From: Gyromitra esculenta
Lineage: Eukaryota; Ascomycota; Pezizomycetes; Pezizales; Discinaceae
Length of the DNA stretch: 64,000 bases
Assembly: GCA_038503075.1 (NCBI GenBank)
Contig: JBCAML010000001.1
Location: 372,001 to 436,000, forward strand
Direction of reading: 5' to 3'
In this document: positions 12,173-26,500 of the stretch, one piece after another
Position numbering within the stretch: the first letter of the stretch is position 1
Layout: every line of letters starts with the position of its first letter
Program-made: the position numbers and the translations under genes
Notes under the pieces: model-generated
What the model saw: only the letters and a program-made list of their open reading frames with translations
Told to the model about the DNA's origin: nothing
The model's database searches: none

Positions 12173-15100
12173 CTTTGTTTGGGGCGAAAGCCACCGTTGT
12201 TTCTCTTTCAGTGTAGCGGTTGCCATGTAACCTACATAATGGGCACGTATGCTTGGTTTTGATCCATAAGTCAAAAATAACGGGATGTTTCTAAAGTCTC
12301 AAGGGTCATTTCTCTGAGACGTTTATTTTTCGACAACTACTGTCTCTCGTTCACTTTTCTTTTTCCATGACATCCCGCGCCCCTGCGCTGTTGATATATA
12401 TTTTTGCTATCAAATGACCTTCTATATTGTAATCCCTGACAACATGATCAGGATTCTGCTATCTGTTCTCAGGTTTCAGCCCTTCAAACTGCGGGATAGC
12501 ACAGACTTATTGACCACCAATCATCCCAAAATGCCTCGACTGCGCGCTTAAGAGAATCCCTTTATGTTTCCGAACCCTCGTTAAGTCCGTAGGAATCAAA
12601 CACTTAAACGCCGTGATAGCTTTCGCAAATGAGAAGCACACCTCGCATTGAAAAAAATACATGCCACATATAAGTAAAATGTAAACCCTATTCGCGCGAC
12701 CCATATCAGCCTTCGCTTTGTGGCACGTCGCTAAGTTTATGTGTCGATTGGCGAGAGACTTTATGGATCTGGGATACCAACTCCCGGATCTCCGTCTCAC
12801 ACAAACTCGAATAATAGATGGCAAATCTTCCTAACCTTCCTGGTTGCGCAAGGAAATGTAAGTGTGATGATGGGTATCGACATGATCAAATGCACGAGAG
12901 TATGCGGACTGACATGATGAGTTCGCCACCTCAGTGCCCACGACACGATGAGCTGACATGCAAGCCAGAACAGAGCCATCCCGCAGGTCTCTAACAAAAA
13001 GAAAAAAAAACGACGAGGCCAAAGATCTTCGTGCGTAAAGTTGCAACTTGGAGCCAGAGACACGCACTCGCCAAGGACAGGAGGAAAAAAAAACCTGAGT
13101 CACACAAATCACATCGTGCATCTCCATCGTCTACAATAGGTACATCGTGGACAACAGAGGTGTTAGGTGGTGGAGACGCTGCAAGCCGCGATTTCATCCT
13201 CCCTCCCTGTTGAATCTGTGGCTCATGGAGATTTCACCTTCCATTTGCTTCCACGTCCACCTCGCAGACTGTAACTAAGGTGATGCGAGGGCAAGGCTCT
13301 ATGGTATCGTAATTGCCTTGCAGCTCCTCAACAAAAATAAAACACGAATTGTGGCATAAGATGTTAAAGGGTAGCTCGTCCAGCCCTGACCAGTCGAAGC
13401 CAGCAAGGTTTGAGTGCATAAGGAAGTGATCTGGGCACGTGTAAGCAAAAGGGATCAAGCGAAAACTAGGAAGAAATGGGTATCGTCCACGCGGTGACAG
13501 TGGCCTACCACGGGTTTCCCTCCCTGATCATCATGCACCGATGGTTGGAAGGAGATTTTCTTGCTTTCGATCCTGGTAAACTACAAAGTGTAGATATGAT
13601 AGCGGGTCATTTCCCTCGGGGGTGTTAGATGCCGAGCGATCAGATATCCATGGTTCTGTAAGCATGCCGATTGAGCCGATTGAGGAGTGTAAAAAGCAAC
13701 GAGTAAGGTCCGAATGTCTATTAAAGCAGTCTGGCCGGCTTGGCCGGCATCTTTAACTCTTATATTCTCGGCCCCGGTAGGGGGTGGGAATTTAAAGTTG
13801 ATTACACTGGAGATATTAAGCCGGCTGTACATACAACCTCTGGGATCTCGCGAGCTTCATGATGCTACTTTTGGGGCGTCCACGCTAGGCAATACTCACA
13901 GTCTGTCCGTACCCCTTGTATACGGTATACCTGCTGGCAATCAGTCACTCACGATCTGGATGAACAACAGGGATCTGATCCCGCTAATCGATGAGCATCT
14001 CCCAATAAGATCTCGATAGAACGTGCATGAAATATCGTGAGCCACTGCCAGTTTTGGAACCATCGTGTTTTTAAAGTTGTTGTTCTATGATTGTGTCTCG
14101 GTCTCCACTCTCGGGCGAATACATGTACATACCTCGTCAAGCGCTGCAGAGTAGCCAGCCGGGTGACAGGCTGGGCAGGTTGGGTCATGGGAGACATGTC
14201 AACTTAGAACGCCTCGCTTACTAGGAACATCTGCGTAGTGGCGTAATGCCGATCAGACCGCCGCCCGGTGTCGTCCCGACTTTGCGGCCCGTTCGACTAC
14301 ATTTGGTGCCACTCCGCCAAAGGTTTCTTTTTTTGATTCAAGCGCAATTTCCGGGACACGTCCAATGAACGCCGAATTCGTGGTGGAGCGAGATCTTCAG
14401 AAGATGTCCGTTAAGGGTTTCATCCCGAGTATTGAATTCCCGATACGCAAGGCCGCCCGGTTCTTGTGGCCATCGCCCGTTTTTCGGTGTCCGAGTGAGT
14501 GAGCGAGTCCGCAAGGCCCGCAACCAACCTTGCCAGCATCACGTTTCTGAGCTCTGCTCGTAGGGCAGCCAGATAAACGACTTTAGCTCGCAATCCATCC
14601 CACGGTTCGGGCGTGTTTCCTCTGCGGCTCGTTCCGAAGGGACACACCGCTTATCCCCCCCACTCGAGCCGCTTCTCAGGAGAGTTTTCCACGTCCTTGC
14701 TAGCTCGCCGATTTCTACCAAGAGCCATCCCCGAAGATGATCATCGTCTAGATGGAAATAAATCCTGAGCGATATCCTAAGACAGGATCGCGCGCAAACG
14801 TTGAATGGCCTGCGAATACCCTCTCTCCCTGAAGGTCATATGACAGGATCTGGTCGGTTGAAAAATGAATAATGGGGGGGGATGAGCAATTGGAGCGGTA
14901 CATGTAAATGAACCTTACCAACGATCTGGGACGGTATGTAGACAACTATTTTTCTTGCAGTGGTTACAGGCTGATAGATTTCTGTGCCTGGCAGATATCG
15001 CCATCCTCCTCCCCTCGCCCTGTAGGGTTCTGAGTGGTCTCATATTCTGCGGTAATCGATGGGTTTGTGGTACCGGGAATTGCCGTAGATACATATGGTG

Positions 15101-18023
15101 TATATATTGGTCCCTTGCAAGATAAGCCGCATCATTTATCAAGCGAGAGGATAGCGATCATGAACATGGAGCTCTCTTTCGTGTCCACCCACCCACTTGC
15201 TGGCATCTGGTGGATCGCCAGCTGGTTAATTTTAATTTTGCGTATATCCTACCAGTAAAATTGGTGATTGGAGAGCACAAAAAACCTCTTGATTACTTCG
15301 AGGTATTGATTGGAAGTCGAGTTGCTGGTGGCCTCGTGACACTGGCCAAAAAGCTTCTGCAGACCCCTGCATGTTCCTGCATTGCTCCCTGCGGACTGAC
15401 CGCTTTCAGGAAACTGAGACATTCCTTTTACGTTGCAGCCCCGCTTGAAGCAACCATTAGCGAAACAGAATCCAGTAAACTGCAGAAATTCAGCTCTGCC
15501 CGAGCACCGCCCGACGCCGCTAATCCATGCCCAGATAGAAAATTTTCGTGTCTCGGAAAAAGGTCAGAGCGTCCACAGCCTGCCCTAAACATAGGGTAAT
15601 TTTTTGATAGGCGAACCCAAGCATCAGATATCGGACGAGTGTTCTGGAGTGGTACACGATCGCTGGGTGTGTGTATTTTCGTGGTGGGAGGAGTCGTTCA
15701 GTCCCAAGGTGGCAGCGGAGGAGGTGGGGGGGAGCACGGTAGCGGTATAGGGTGTACCTATCATGTGTACCGTCCATCCCAATGGGTGCGTAGACCGCAA
15801 GGGAGACTGGAATGGGGTGAAGAAGCTTTCGGGCGCTAGCTGCAGGCCAGAAGGACACCCTTGCAACCCATCTTGTCAGCCGAGGGCATTTCTTGTCGCA
15901 CATCGTCAATCATTTCCTAACTAGCCGAAAATAGACTGCACATCATCTGGCCCCCTTCCGTTCGGCGACCAGGCAGGATGCATCTGGCCGCTCCCCAGCC
16001 ATGCGGTCTGTGGGACTACGAACAGACCACAACATATCGAGAGAGCGAACAGGGGATGCGTGCAAGCAGCGCGACCTCTCGTCCTTTCGATATCGTGGCC
16101 GGAAACAAGCGGCAGCGCCGAGCCTGGGTACGGCAGGGAAAACTCTTCCGCAAGGTGCAGCACAATGCGATGCGCTGCAGGTTAAGGTTTCTGGGTTGGA
16201 TTTGCCAGATCTGATTCTATCCTTGTCAGTTATTACCTGTGTATTTTCAGCAACACACCTCGCTCCGACTCGCAAAGAACGAAGGGAAGAAAAAAAAGAA
16301 AGATCGTCTTCTTGGGTGCGGAGGTAGGGGTAGGTACCAGAATGGCGGCTTGGGGGTGGATGAGCAAATGAACACTCGCTCTCTCCCTTTCTCTCCACAC
16401 ATCCGCAATGGGCACCGCGAGAGGCTGGGGCAGAAGGGGGCTCACGTCCACACACAATCGCTTCTCGGGCCACTCGACCTCTCTCCAGCTAGCTGCGTGA
16501 AGATGTACCACGACCGCGCAGCGGGCGTCTCTTTATTTGTCGCCAAAGAGATAAAATCTACGGAGAGACGATCATAAGTAGAGTAGCCCTGTGGACTGTG
16601 GACTGTTTCCATCTCTCTCTCGCTGTACTCCTTGCTCGATGCGTCTGTTTACAGCCATATAATATTCTGCTGCTTTCGTCGCTCGCTTTCGTCAACAGAC
16701 AGCTAAGGTGGTTGCTGCCACTGTCTGCTAACTAACCATCTGGGCCGTATACGTATACCTGCTCGCGCTTCAGCTCTCGCCTCTTGTTTGCTTGCTCGCC
16801 CGCTTGGTGTCCGCCTCCGCTCTTGGTTTGCACAAGACCGACAGATACAGATAACCAGCCCGCAGCGTTGATTTGGAATTCTACACGCAAGCCTGTGGCC
16901 GTGTTTTCTTTCCTTCTTTCACAGCCCTCATCTCCGTCATCATCATCGTCGTTGGTCATCGAATAATACGAGAGGTGCGTGTACAAGGCACAGGGTACCT
17001 CATACATACCTCATACATTTTCGGGTAGATCCATTTTGTGTGTGAGCTCGGAGGTTTGCCTGGATTCCGAGCAATCCAAGATCTTGAACAAGATCAGATC
17101 GGGGGACCGTATTACTGCTGCATCTCTGGCTCGGCTTTCCAGCTATCAAGTCTGGGTGCCTGCCTGCCTGCCTAGAGGCTCTACCTAATAACATAACATA
17201 TCCACATATCTCGATCCCATCCATCCATCCGCACATACATACATACCACATATCCAGGTACATACCCACACCAGTTCTTCATTCGTCGTCCTCCCTCTTA
17301 CTCTGCCCTTTCCCACCTCACCCGCGTTCCAACCCACCCCCTTCGTCTCCCCTCCACCACCTCCTCACTCCTACCCCCCCCCAACATAGTTGCTCAAGCT
17401 CCCTCCTGTGCCTGCCCCTCTGTTTGGGCCTCCCAACTTCAGCTCCCCTATTCTATTCCTATCACAGCGCCACCACCATTTATCTTGATCTGTCGCCACT
17501 AACCCTTTCTCTCTCTCCCCGACTCAGTCTCTTGCGCAAAGCGACCTTGCCCTCCTGGTGCCTTTCTGCCTCGTACATATAGTGACTGATCGGCTCCCCT
17601 CCGACTCTGCCTCCCAAGTAACAGATTTGGATCAGAATCAAAGTCAGCCGGTCACTCAGTCATACCCAAGCAAACATACATTACATTACATACAGTCACC
17701 TCACACGAGCTGATTCAACTTGTCAACATTTGTGAATACGTGACTGCATTGCACACTGTTGCGTTTCAATAGTTGGGGGACACCAAGGACCAGAACCCTT
17801 GACAATCGCGCTATTTACCGCTTAGCACTAGCTACTACCCCAGCCCAGCCAGCCTCGTCTTTGGTCACCACCCTACTCTACCTACCCTGGTACATATCCA
17901 ACCCCAAGCAAGGAGATCTTCCGCCCTCGTTCTGCTTCCCTTCCTTGACCTCACATCTTCCCATTTCATCCACCCACATCCTTCATCGTGGCACTCAGCG
18001 CAGTATACACGCACGTTCCAGAG

Positions 18024-18174
18024 GTAGTTCAAGCACCCCCCTCCTCCCACCCCATCCCTATTTGATTCATCTGCTTGTTTATATATCCATTTATCCACGT
18101 ATTTTATGCATGTCGACATTGTCTCGTCTTTGATACCTTGTTTAAGCCGTGCTAACCGCTTATTTCCCTCACAG
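18024..18174 (+). other. Probable 5' UTR intron of medA
   Basis: The donor GAG|GTAGTT at 18024, a textbook branch point (GCTAAC near 18151) and a pyrimidine-rich acceptor (TTTCCCTCACAG ending 18174) define a 151-base intron. It lies upstream of the predicted start codon at 18292, inside the pyrimidine-rich leader. Confidence 0.5.
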
Positions 18175-18291
18175 CCTAGAGAACTCACTTACACAGCTTA
18201 CGATTTTCGAGATATTCCGAGCTTGCGGGCCGGGTACCCTCACGAAGACGGCCTTCTGGCCAAATCAACTTTCCCGGCCGGGACTTTGTCA

Positions 18292-20559
18292 ATGTCGGCC
18301 TACGGAAAATCACCTCAGCAACAGGCGGGTAAGTTATGATTCTGGCGCGGATCTTGACGCAAAACACTGATTTTATAACTATTATTATAGAGTACGACAC
18401 GAGGTCTCAAAGCCAACACCTGCCAAACCCCCAACAAGCTTCATATGGAGCCTACACCTCCCAAACCCATTATGCACCTCCCTCACAACACCCTACCCAC
18501 ATTCCTCATGGTCACCCGCAGCCACAGCAACATGCTTCGAGCTTAAGTGAGACTGCTTATCCATCACGTGGATATGATGAGCACCAGACAGCTCCCCTAG
18601 TACCCCGAGTGAGGGGATATGCTCCTCACCAGGGAGTTGAGGGAACAGCATTCACAGTTCTTCTACAGTGCCCTACCGACCTAACCACAGACCCTCGAAA
18701 CTTCAGATTCATGTTTGGTTCACGAAGGTGTAATACAACCATCCAAAAGCATGAAGGGGCTGGGATGTATCGCCTATCTGGTGAGGCACCTGCGTTTACA
18801 CTGACTGGTTGGGTGTCTCCCCAAGTAACGGTATACATGAATATGGAGGATGAGGAAGGTCAAGAGCTAGGGACCGTAGATGTGGGTACCTTCACATACA
18901 CGGATATAGTGCCTCAACCGTCATACAGCTCACCACCTCGATCAGCGCGGAAACGGAAGCTTACTGCTGAGCCAGAAGATACTTCAGCAAGAACTCCAGC
19001 CAAGCGCTCGACCCAGCCAATACGGCCAAAAAGTGAAGATTATGGTTACGGTTATCAATCCTCAGGACCAGGTCAATACCCACCATACGCATCGCATGCA
19101 GGTACGGAGAGGAGCTATGGGATTTACTCCGGATATGATGCCCATCCCGAACAGGCGACCCAGGCCCCTGGATACCAACCACAGACATCACCACCACGGA
19201 ATTACACGTATGGTTCGTACCCTGCCGATGGACCCCAACAATCGACGGCTCAATCAGGACAGTCGTGGGCCCAGCCCTATCCGGTACAGCCATCTGGTGC
19301 ACAAACATCGGTGCCGCAAGCTGGTAGACCTATCAGGCACGATGGCCCAGAAGGGCAGCCTCCTTCGTTACCTTCTCCTTCCAATACGCCAAATCCAACA
19401 CTGATCAGAACTTCCACGCTTCAGCAATCAACTCACACCGCCCCTGGGGCAGTTCAGGGAGGACCTAGTGGTACTGGTACTGGTTTCAACCCGTACGGAA
19501 TTTACCCGCATAAAGCTCTTCTCGAAATTCAAGGAGAGTTAAATGATATGGCTTGTCACTGGAGTCCTGAGGAATGGGAAAATAGGAGGAGATTAGTGCA
19601 GTTTTGGCGGCGACAAAAGGGGAGCACAATTCATACAACATTCCGCCCTGTAGCACCAAACGACCGACAGCCCAATAGTATCTGTATAAGTTGTATTTGG
19701 TGGGCAGAAAAGCGGGAGTGCTATGTTACTAGCGTTGACTGCATTTATCTGCTTGAATCTTTGATTGCGGTTCGATTCACAGTGGAAGAGAAGAATAGAA
19801 TCCGGCGTAATTTGGAGGGGTTTAAGCCATTGACGGTCTCGAAAGCGAGACCTGATAGCGAGAATTTTTTCAAGCTGATAATGGCTTTCCCAAACCCAAA
19901 GCCAAGGAATATTGAGAAGGACGTGAAGGTATTTCCATGGAGTATTCTAAGTCACGCACTGAAGAAGATTATTGGTAAATATGTAAGTAAATTCTTTCCT
20001 TCAATAGGCGCATATTCTAACTATCTTAAAGTCTGCCAGCTATTCTTCAACAGCTTCAGTAATTCCCACCGTTCCAGGGGGCTCTGCGTATCCTGGAGGA
20101 CCTGCAGAACCTTCTCAAAGCGGTCCTTCCGATGCCCCCCCTTCGCGAGTCCCTTCACCTCCCTCCGCGGCAGATTCTAAATCCTCATCTGGGCCTTCTG
20201 CGACAATAACAGGTACTGCCGGCCCACCTCCATTGAAACAACCTCCCCTTACCACTTCTCCGCCAATACCGCGTATTGGAGGCCCTCAAGATCTACAACC
20301 TCATCCTGCTCTTCCACCACCACCCACGGGCCAACACGGCATGTGGCATTCGCAACAATCCCTCGCCCCGCCTCCACCACAGCAAATTTCTACACAAGGT
20401 CAACGCACTTCGTGGGACATTTCAGCATACCTTGAAGCCGGCCCTGCAACAGCAAACCCTGCAGGAACACAAGTAGTTCATTATCCACATGGTTCAATCA
20501 CATCTGAAGACAGAGAACCTGTCTCTGGAGGGCCTCCAGGCGATGTTAATGTACCTTGA
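18292..20559 (+). CDS. medA: Medusa-type transcriptional regulator of development (MedA/ACR1/REN1)
   Basis: Members of this family control conidiophore and spore morphogenesis and, in pathogens, adhesion structures; they act in the nucleus. Three exons join in frame: 18292-18328, 18391-19982 and 20032-20559 (718 residues). A conserved block at about residues 85-170 contains RFMFGSRRCNTTIQK and FTLTGWVSPQVTVYMN. A long P/Q/S-rich linker follows. The hallmark C-terminal block begins at HKALLEIQGELNDM and runs through HWSPEEWENRRRLVQFWRR, SICISCIWWAEKRECYVTS and FPWSILSHALKKIIGKYSAS. The second junction (GTAAGT to AAAG) recreates GKYSASYSS. The tail is Pro/Gln/Ser-rich. The gene has a very long upstream region with a probable 5' UTR intron, in keeping with complex control. 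Confidence 0.9.
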
Positions 20560-23500
20560 GAGGTTTAGTACTTTAGTCTGTGTTTTGATCTTCGGGGTTT
20601 GAGCGTTTTGGCGATTTATCATGTTTTGAGGGTTGGAATATTGGCCGGTGTTATCTATGGCACGATGTTTCTATTTTTCTTCTTTTCGCTTTTATTCACA
20701 CCACTTTACATTCTGGTTTCTTTTGTCACTCGGCGGGTATTTGGGAGACCCTAGCGCACGTGGATATCCAAAGGAGGGAAGGGAGGCGTTGAATCCCAGG
20801 ATCTTGAGGCGAAAATCTCGGAGAACTTGGATGAGAGACTAGCAACGCACAGGTCACGGCCTAGTACGATATGTCCCTCTCCAGAGTGGGCATCATCTGG
20901 AATTCGGTCGCGTAAACTTGGTAACTCGAACCACAGCTTCTATCGCCTCTGTACGACCACCCTTTTTTTTTGCTTGGTTCTCTGAAATAAGCAACCAAAC
21001 TCGCGGCCCATGCTGTGGCTCTCCTCTTATATTTATTTTTTGAAAAAGAAACTTCACATCTCATGGTTATATTTTGTGCCGCCTTGTTTCTTTTTACTTA
21101 CAACTTTAACTATATCCTTCCTTTTGACACACACATGGGGTTTTTTTTGCTTGGGCTATTTTGTTTATTTTTTTATTGGAACGTTAACAGGCGAGGGGCG
21201 ACGAGTAAAGACATGGTTGATTTTTTCTCTTTTTGGACGGTTTGGTGGTATCAAGACATCCAGTATTGTTATTATGTATATTAGATATTTCTTGTTTTTA
21301 TGGCTCTTTTTTTTGTTGTTTTTCATTTTTGTTACGGGGTATACGGCGGCCTGATCTTTATTATTAGTTTCTATTTAGTGGTTTAGAAGCCACAAGTAAT
21401 TCACACAAGGAGAATTGTGCTACCCTTGAAAGGATTTTGCTCGTCACTTTTTTAGCGACACTGCCTGCATGTGTACATATTGGGGGGTCGAGCCAGGAAT
21501 AGGGATACATGCATGAGACGAACAGGGAGTTGGGTCATTACGAACCGAACTGGCGGCTCTTGAAAGTGAGCGTCAGCCGGCAACCAGGTTCTTGTCGTTT
21601 CAAGTTGTTCTAGAAGATGATGGGATAGTGGGAGAGGGCCGAGGCCGCAGACGGAGCGCATTTATCGGAACGAACCGGAGGCGGGCCACGAATGGATTCA
21701 AGGGCTCGAAGGGCATCCTTAGATTCATCCCATCCCGTGCAAGGAATGGAATATGATATTGTCGAGTACTGAACTGTTGGTATATCACGAAGAAGTCCTG
21801 TGATTTCTCTGTGCGACCTTTGTAACCCGAGAGTACTGAACTGTAGTATTGTAGAAAAAACAATTATCGAATGAAAACTGAGGAGTAGCTGTGATTCGCC
21901 ATGTAGCCTTATGATGACGGTGATGATTGATTCCCCCGCATTGGCTTGAAACCAACAGACCCCTGCGTACCCTAGGAATGCGCATCCGCTCTCACTGACA
22001 CACAGCCCCGCTTCGCTTCTGGATGCGGGCTGACGATCATGATTCGTGAAGGGTAACCGCGACCGAGCCCAGTCGCCCACCCTCCGACGCGACGCGACAG
22101 CGCCAACCGCCGGCACGGTTTATACTCACTGCAAAAGCAGAGCACACTCAACAACAACATCATCATCATCATCCCATCCATCCGGAATTTCCCATGCCGA
22201 TATAACGCCGATACTGAATCTTGCCGGGGGCGCTCATTTACGGATTAGAAGTTTCAGAAGGTGGCTCTCCCGCTTTTGCGGCATCGGTAGGCGTTTTGGG
22301 ACATACATGCGTCCATACATCCTTAGAAGAAGAAAAAAACATCAGCAATTAACTCTAGATTCGCGGGTTCGGTCCGAACGTTGGATTTGATGTACATACC
22401 GCTTATTATTTTACTAAGATTTTCGCCTCTTGTTATTGCTATTCGTTGGTGATTTGTATTTTAATCGGATGGTGTACGGGAACCGTAAAGTCTAGAGTTA
22501 TTTAGCCCCTGGGATGAGGAAAAAGGACGGGCTTGCTACCGGTTTTAGGGTGCCCCGATATGGAGTTTAACCCACCACCACCACCACCGATCTATCTCTT
22601 AGTGATGTGTTTTGGGGTCCAAGCATCACCTAACCGCTCAGCATATTTTTTAACGGCGGACAAGCACTTTACTTGTGAGGCGCAATCAGGGAAAGGTGAT
22701 AAAAAAACTTATCACCGCACGAATACTCTACCATATACAAAAAAAAAAGCTATATTATCCTCAAGGCCAAACACGTAGCATACCTTCTCTTCTTCTTGCT
22801 GGGCCAGACACAGAACGTATTTTAGTTATTTTAGTACTGTACGTTCTTAAAGATTTTTGGGACGATTCGCATACCATGTGTATGCCCATAGAGAGCGCTG
22901 CTATCAAGATGGTAAAATCCTCCGATGTGGTACATGATGGGGTTGGTGGATAGGGTTTGCCTTATCTTCGATTCCCGTGTCTATGATTTCAAACGGGTCG
23001 ATGTACCAGACTGAATAACTTGATACCCAGGTGATTTGGAGAAAGTACATGCCATATTCCAAGATCCAAGCTTTTCAGCAGAGAAAGGATCCTTCACTAT
23101 CGTTCGATACCGGTGCGGGGTATGCCGTAGGAACGCTTTCCGGCCCCAATGTCCGTATGGCCCGCTCTCTCTTCCTCCGGCATCCTATGCAGGCTCAGGC
23201 ATACCAAACTGAATCGAGGAGGTTCCGAAGCACGTGGCCAGGATATGTTCCTTCTGCCATGTTTTCTAGGATACTAGTCAAGCACTGTCATGCATTGAAT
23301 TAAAGTCACGAGCATTGGCCATGGCAAATCGGAAAGCATACCCTTAATTTTTCTCTGTTCGGGACATACCACCAAAAACAGGGATCCCTCGAACCTACCC
23401 CTCTGGAACAGTGGACCTACGATCTTCACTGACTGGAACACTTGTGGCTTGCTTATTTTTGCAAATCTTCCGGGATCTCAATTTTTCTGGACCTTCGATG

Positions 23501-26500
23501 GGTCTGTCTCTCCTGTAACCCTGAGAGCATTCCGAGTCCACGTGTTAATAATTTTACGCTTGTGGTCGCGCTTTTTCAAAAATCGATGAAACCCCCTAGA
23601 GTCAAACTTTCTCGGGATCATAATAAGTCACTCGTTGAAAGTGCAGCAGGGGAAGAATTGAGACTTTTTGCGCACACACTCGCGCCCTCTCCCTCTTTTC
23701 CAGGGCTGGTCGTTTCTTTTTTCTTTTCTTTTTCTTTCAAGAGCCGTGAAGCATGAAAAAGGTGGTCGATCTTGGATCTGGAACTAGCCTTGTCGAGGGC
23801 TGTTAGAAAACCAATCAGCCTCCTGTTTTTTTTTTTAGGGAGGTTATTTGATCTAGGACACTTTCAGTCAATCTCACCGATATCGTGATAAGTAAACCCT
23901 CTCTATGGTGTGTTGCTTTCGGTGCTTGCCGGGAATTCTACGCTTTGGTATTTTGCCTGACCCACCTTATCCTCCTGACAAATTAGGTTATCTTGTTGTG
24001 GAATCTAGAGGTTCGAGATTGCTGTTGCTCCACGGATAGCTCCCCAAGGATAGTCAATCGACTATCATATGGCATCCGCTCACTCTTTTGAACATATTAG
24101 CACAATCCAGACCGCTTGTTTCAGGGCACAGAACATTATCGCGCACATTTGGCATTTATATCACCAAATTTAGGAAGAGGATGAAAGCGTGTACAGTGGA
24201 GTCTCGATAGTAGCATACCCGATAATAGCATATTCTCGATAATGACATATTGTTCAATATTCCCAATGATAAATGTATGGCAAATTGGCGCCAAGATTAC
24301 ACTCTCCAGAAGCATATCTCGCCACCAGCATACCATTTCTCATTCCCAACCGTATGCCACTATCGAGACTCCACTGTAATACCAAGCATGTTGTGGTAAA
24401 TGAGATTTTTAGAAACAATGGCAAGTACCACAGAACCGCATATAAACTTGATTGGAGGCTGAAAAAAACAACGCGGCAGATTGTTTCTGATCCGGGTTTA
24501 CGCACAAGCCACAGGGCTTACTGGATCAGGTGTAGCTTGGCGTTAGTGCCTGATTGAACCCAGGCGGAAAAGTCATGCGAAGGAGTTTGTTGGTTTATGG
24601 TGCAGAATTGTCTCAAAGCATGCGTAATGGAGTATCGGAACTTGACAAAAACTCATCCGCCACTCGTAGCTTTCTGACCGGTGGTTTTGTTTTGTGTTGG
24701 GTTGTAGTTTATTTTGATGATTTGAAGGTTCGTTCGATGCCGTGGTGCCATGAGCAAGTTTTTTTTCTCTCCTTCTTTTCGTAAGGCGTTCTTCGCTGTT
24801 AGAGATATGCCTTACGAAGAAAATACTTGATGGCTGTAGGCTAGATCGAACCCAACTAACTCTAACCTTGCCATAAGAGAGCTTGAGAGAGATCGTTTTC
24901 GATGCGGTATCAATATTTATTAGAGTACTGTGGAATAAACATCGATGATTTAGGCCGGCATGGGATCTTCTTGGGTGTGTTCTAGGCTGGTGGTCGTGAT
25001 GAGGGATCTACTGCGGCTGGCGTCTCATGCCATTCGAGTACTTTTGCCTCATCGCCTCGCCGTCTCACCGCCTTGTGGGCCGTATCACAAAATTGCCTTG
25101 CGGACACGAGACATTAGTCTTGGCTGTTGTGATTAAATGACACAAAAGTGGGGTTGTAAGGCTTTAAAAATTTTGCGGGTGGTTTTGGACTGATGTGGTG
25201 TGGTGCTCTGGCTTCATGATGTGTCACTCGGAGATATATCACGCTGTATGATGTGGCGGGGGAGGCGCGGTGGTTGGGGTGCTGGTATTTGTGCTTCTAG
25301 GTAACTTTGTGGGATGGTTTCTTCGGGAGTTAGCCCAATAGAGGAGTGGTATCTGCGTCCGTAGGAGCTGTGCATCGTGAAATGTTGAGCGACTTATCTT
25401 GAACTTGTACTCTGCTTTTTCTCTTTTCTCTATTTGGATTAGAGATAGTTAATTAAAGTCAGTTTACTCTGGCTTGAGGTCTAGAAAGATATCGAGTGAG
25501 GGGTATTTCTGCAGGGGCTTCGGAACCCTCTGGAGATGCCCTATAGTTTAGAACCATAAATACACTTCGGTTCGAGTTTCTTTGGCCGTTTGATTCTACT
25601 TTTTACTACCAGTGGTGTTAATTGTCAATAGCTGTGCGATAGCTGTTGGTAGAGATGATAATGAGACAGACAAAGATATCAAAATCAAATGGTATCTATG
25701 GATTTTGGGGGAACACGTAGAACTATTAACTATCCCATCGGGTATAGGAAAGTGACTTCGAGCCACTCGTGGTGCGAATTTCTTGCTAGGATAGCGCTAA
25801 AACCAGCAGCTCTATCATAGCCCTAGGCTTGGTAAGGAAAAATATTCACCAGTAGCTCAAGAAAATAAGGATTTTAGTCTAATTTGGTTTGATTTTTTCT
25901 CGCTGAGAAATATTGGATGGGAGGTAACTTTTAGGGGCGAAAAAAATATGTACACTATGACTAAATATACGCCACAAAGAATATCTCAGAACACGGCAAT
26001 GGGTTTCACCACAACGCAGAAATGAGCATTTCTCTACTTGACTTCTCCTTTAATAAACCGGGGAAAAGTTAATCATCTAATCCAGGGTTCCTTTCTACCA
26101 TTTTAATATCCATTACGGTATATAAAGTTAGTGTGAAGCTAGAAGCTTTCACTTTTAGCGAGATCTGTGTGTAAATTTACCCAATTTTTTGCAACACCAA
26201 ATAAAGTCCAAAGCCATCACAACCCACAAAAATTTCAAGGAGATAAGCCTACTCTTAGGGCCCTGGCGATCCTTCTACAATTTTCCTGTATTTTCAAAAG
26301 TAGATTTCGCTGAGCAGGGCCCATAAAAATTTGCACCACTAACGGCGCGAATTGATCGCGTTACGCTTGATGGGATAGCTACATGTACTTCACAAAAACA
26401 AGCTCCTTTGATAGTATTTGTAATATAAATATTCGTAGTTTTGTTGTCAGAAATACCACTTGTTGGAAGGTATTGTGGGTCAGCAGAGTCAACTCGAGAT

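Larger units (their letters stand above)
11993..18291. other. Long upstream region of medA
   Basis: About 6.3 kb with no supportable coding gene. Open frames at 14.4-14.7 kb and 15.9-16.6 kb occur on several frames at once in GC-richer DNA, which is the pattern of chance frames. The last 1 kb (17260-18290) is strongly pyrimidine-rich, as in long fungal 5' leaders, and contains short CCAT and ACAT tandem repeats near 17217-17250. TACATGTA palindromes lie at 14120-14127 and 14899-14906. Long promoters are typical for developmental regulators such as medA. Confidence 0.5.

Noticed and set aside
14420..14760. Overlapping minus-strand frames of 60-75 codons with arginine-rich products
   Set aside because: No homology I recognise, mutually exclusive frames, no clear start context.
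15943..16473. 176-codon open frame on the minus strand
   Set aside because: It overlaps long open frames on the other strand in GC-richer DNA, lacks family motifs and has no intron-exon logic. This is the pattern of chance frames.
21010..21354. 114-codon frame rich in Phe, Leu and Ile that looks like a membrane protein
   Set aside because: It lies in a T-rich tract after medA, and T-rich DNA always reads as Phe/Leu-rich. More likely the medA 3' flank.
24840..24920. GGTTCGATC-like B box on the minus strand, possible tRNA
   Set aside because: No matching A box, anticodon arm or 7-bp acceptor stem could be placed around it.
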